A stretch of DNA of 64,000 nucleotides, from positions 496,001 to 560,000 of the forward strand of contig KN834750.1 of NCBI GenBank assembly GCA_000827265.1, given 5' to 3'. The stretch is from Collybiopsis luxurians FD-317 M1. Taxonomy: Eukaryota > Basidiomycota > Agaricomycetes > Agaricales > Omphalotaceae. The translations under genes and the position numbers were made by a program. Below, one piece after another: positions 61,923 to 64,000 of the stretch (position 1 is the stretch's first letter; each line of letters opens with the position of its first letter). Below the pieces are notes generated by a model. The model was not told where the DNA came from. It searched no databases and saw only the letters and a program-made list of their open reading frames with translations.

Positions 61923-61934
61923 TCTTATATATCC

Positions 61935-61943
61935 CCAAGATCT
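61935..61943. repeat. Candidate target-site duplication, right copy
   Basis: CCAAGATCT, identical to 26836-26844. Confidence 0.45.
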
Positions 61944-62026
61944 TGCCAACATCATCTTGAGCTTATTGGCGCTCGAGTCGTCGGCGCTTAGCAAATTAAA
62001 TTCTGACTCTTCCTTTATCGACCACA

Positions 62027-64000
62027 ATGAAGCTGATCGACAAAATATCATCTTACAGCTCCTCGCATCCATTTTATACCTTTGAGTTCTTTCCGCCTCG
62101 GACAGATCAAGTGTTACGCCTCCTTTGACATCTAATACCAGCGCAATTGACTCATACTTCCAGGGTTTTGAAAATCTACTTTCTCGTATCGTGAGGATGT
62201 CAAATCTCAATCCATTGGCGATTAGCGTAACATGGGGGGCAGGAGGAAACACTAAAGATCTGAGTCTGAATCTGGCCGAAATTACCCAATCTAATTATCG
62301 TCTGGATACGATTTTGCATCTAACTTGCACCAATATGGAGAAAGGGATGGTAGATGATGCTTTACGAGTTCGACGCTTCTCTTTGCTTAATATTCCAACC
62401 ATGTTCCAACTATTGTTCCCAGGCGGCCAAAAAATATGGAATTCAGAACATACTTGCTTTGCGAGGAGGTACGTCGAGCTCATTTGCCGTCAAATCAACA
62501 AAATCTAAATCGTATACTAGACCCCCCAAGAGGAAAAGAAGAATGGATTCCTATTGACCCTAGATTCCAACGCGCTATTGATCTGGTCACGTACATCCGG
62601 TCTCACCCTGATTTTTCGTCGCATTTTTGTATCGGAGTAGCTGGTCCGTCCACACTGTTACCAATCGAGGAGAATTCTCTCATATCCAGCTGCAGCCTAT
62701 CCTGAGGGCCATCCAGACCATCTGGTTGATGAAGAAAGTGAAATGCAATTTCTGAAAGAGAAAGTTGATGCTGGTGCAGACTTTATCATAACTCAGCTTT
62801 TCTACGATGAAGATCAATTTATCTCTTGGATACAGAAAGTACGAGGAAAAGGTAGGCGATTCTTTCTTTTGATTTTAGATATCTTACTTGAATATCAAAT
62901 TGCAGGGATAACTGTACCTATTCTCCCGGGAATTATGCCGGTTCAAACATATCAGTCTTTTGTTCGATTGACGAAATTAACGGGAGTAAAAGTACCAGAT
63001 AAACTTATGACGGATATCGACGCTATCAAAGTACGGGCTGCTCATTGTGTACTCACCTGGCAGTCTTTGAAAAGACGTTTTCTCAGCACAATGACCAACT
63101 TGTGAAGGACTATGGAGTCGAACTGGCCGTAAAGATGATTCGTCGCATAACTTCAGAAACAGACGTTCTTGGGCTCCATTTCTGCACTCTTAATCTTGAA
63201 AAGAGCGTTCAGCGCGTCTTAGAATCTCTTCAATGGATTGGTCATTCGCCGCAGGTAGTACCCAACAAACTCATCGAGGTAGAGGCCAGTAACATGCGGT
63301 GCAGATAAATATTCTAATCTTATGTAGGAACCTGCACCGCAGAAGCCGACTTCGGGTACCATGACACCAGTGACCGCTACGAATGCTGCCGCACTCGGTC
63401 TCCTCAACATACCTCCGACAGAGACAGAGGTAGGAAGTGGGGAGTTGAATAAAGCGGATTCATGGGACGATTTTCCCAATGGTCGATGGGGAGATTTCAA
63501 GAGTCCAGCTTACGGTGTACAAGATCCTTGGGGCAACAATGACACAATCGTGCGTTCAGTATCCGTATTGAAGTATCCACACTGCTCAATATTCCCAGAA
63601 TCCCGGAACACTCTCGGAATGGGGAAGTCCCCGCTCCCTGGAGGACCTCACCGCCATGTTCCTCAAGTACCTCAATTCTCAAATATACTCTACGCCGTTC
63701 TCTTCCGATCCCATTCTGGACGAAACAAAGCTCATTTTACCCCACCTTCAAAAGCTCACAGAACGTGGTTGGTGGACGGTCGGCTCTCAACCTGCCGTTG
63801 ATGGAATCCACTCATCCGATCCAGTCGTCGGATGGGGACCTCGAACCGGATACGTTTTTCAAAAATCATTCGTCGAGTTCTTTTGTACCGAGGACGATTT
63901 GATAACAATTGAGCAGAAGGTAAAAGAGAAAGGGAATGATTGGGTTCATTATTATGCTGCAAACTCTAAGGTATGCCAGGACCTTGTCTTACGATTTGAC
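62027..64000 (+). CDS. MTHFR: Methylenetetrahydrofolate reductase, 3' end outside window
   Basis: Reduces 5,10-methylene-THF to 5-methyl-THF for methionine synthesis; flavoprotein of the cytosol. ATG at 62027 (MKLIDKISSYSSSHPFY). The FEFFPPRT motif is followed by a 55-nt intron. Then come LAISVTWGAGG (62215), ILHLTCTNM (62310), YGIQNILALRGDPPRGKEEW joined across an intron, SSHFCIGVAGYPEGHPDH, and DAGADFIITQLFYDEDQF (about 62,770). VPILPGIMPVQTYQSFVRLT and ETDVLGLHFCTLNLEKSVQR complete the barrel. The C-terminal regulatory domain begins with WDDFPNGRWGDFKSPAYG and ERGWWTVGSQPAVDG, and continues out of the window. Fungi often have two paralogues (Met12/Met13 type); which one this is was not decided. 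No damage was seen despite the element 92 bp upstream. Confidence 0.92.

Larger units (their letters stand above)
26845..61934. mobile_element. Giant KDZ-superfamily DNA transposon with cargo genes, about 35 kb
   Basis: The ends are inverted copies: 26858-28510 and 59525-61922 read as reverse complements. The outermost 270 bp differ by about four substitutions and one 6-bp indel. Between them lie a KDZ transposase (44,068-46,975), which is the expected mover, and roughly nine other genes. A CACTA element (52,128-57,994) is nested inside and adds 5.87 kb, so the carrier itself is about 29.2 kb. A 9-bp direct repeat flanks both ends. The host genes outside (UNC93-like and MTHFR) are whole, as expected for a clean insertion into an intergenic space. 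The element type follows from the transposase plus long subterminal repeats; the exact borders are inferred. Confidence 0.8.

Noticed and set aside
26845..61934. Simple inverted segmental duplication rather than a transposon
   Set aside because: Only the ends are duplicated, a KDZ transposase lies inside and flanking host genes are whole; kept as the main alternative to test.
26845..61934. TET/JBP DNA-modification gene expected beside KDZ transposases
   Set aside because: Looked for the HxD and related motifs in the cargo and found none that I could support.

Overview
The window is fungal nuclear DNA, most likely from an Agaricomycete (mushroom-forming basidiomycete). Genes lie close together on both strands and are broken by many short introns of about 50-60 nt with GT/AG borders. 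Families typical of that group are present: a DUF6699 protein, an F-box/LRR protein, a KDZ transposase with its cysteine clusters, a Tnp2-type CACTA transposase and a Crinkler-like NTPase. No prokaryotic signature, rRNA, tRNA or CRISPR was recognised. Exon joins were made by eye from splice motifs and family resemblance, so the outer limits of genes are firmer than every internal junction.

Left block (1-26,844) is ordinary host chromosome. It holds a HAK/KUP potassium transporter (cut by the window start), two tandem mob2 paralogues, CCT6 chaperonin, a small frameshifted ORF, Prp4 splicing kinase, a DUF3605 protein, an unknown protein, RanGAP (Rna1), a small mitochondrial-type membrane protein, a Pex24-type peroxin with a dysferlin domain, a DUF6699 protein, the telomere protein Pot1 and an UNC93-like MFS protein.

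Middle block (about 26,845-61,934, 35 kb) is a single large mobile element. Its two ends are inverted copies of each other: about 270 bp of near-identical unique sequence, then 1.4-2.2 kb arrays built from short palindromic motifs. It encodes a KDZ-superfamily transposase (44,068-46,975) that looks intact. Eight to nine other genes travel with it, mostly unrecognised, plus an F-box/LRR protein and a Crinkler-like P-loop NTPase/nuclease-like protein. A 9-bp direct repeat (CCAAGATCT) lies just outside both ends and is the candidate target-site duplication. A 5,867-bp CACTA element (52,128-57,994) with 26-bp inverted ends and a perfect TAA duplication is nested inside it, as is a 56-bp perfect palindrome in the left arm. 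Without the CACTA insert the carrier is about 29.2 kb.

Right block (61,935-64,000) returns to host sequence. A methylenetetrahydrofolate reductase gene starts only 92 bp beyond the element end and runs off the window.

The main discovery candidate is therefore a giant cargo-carrying KDZ transposon with palindrome-array termini, recently inserted between an UNC93-like gene and MTHFR.
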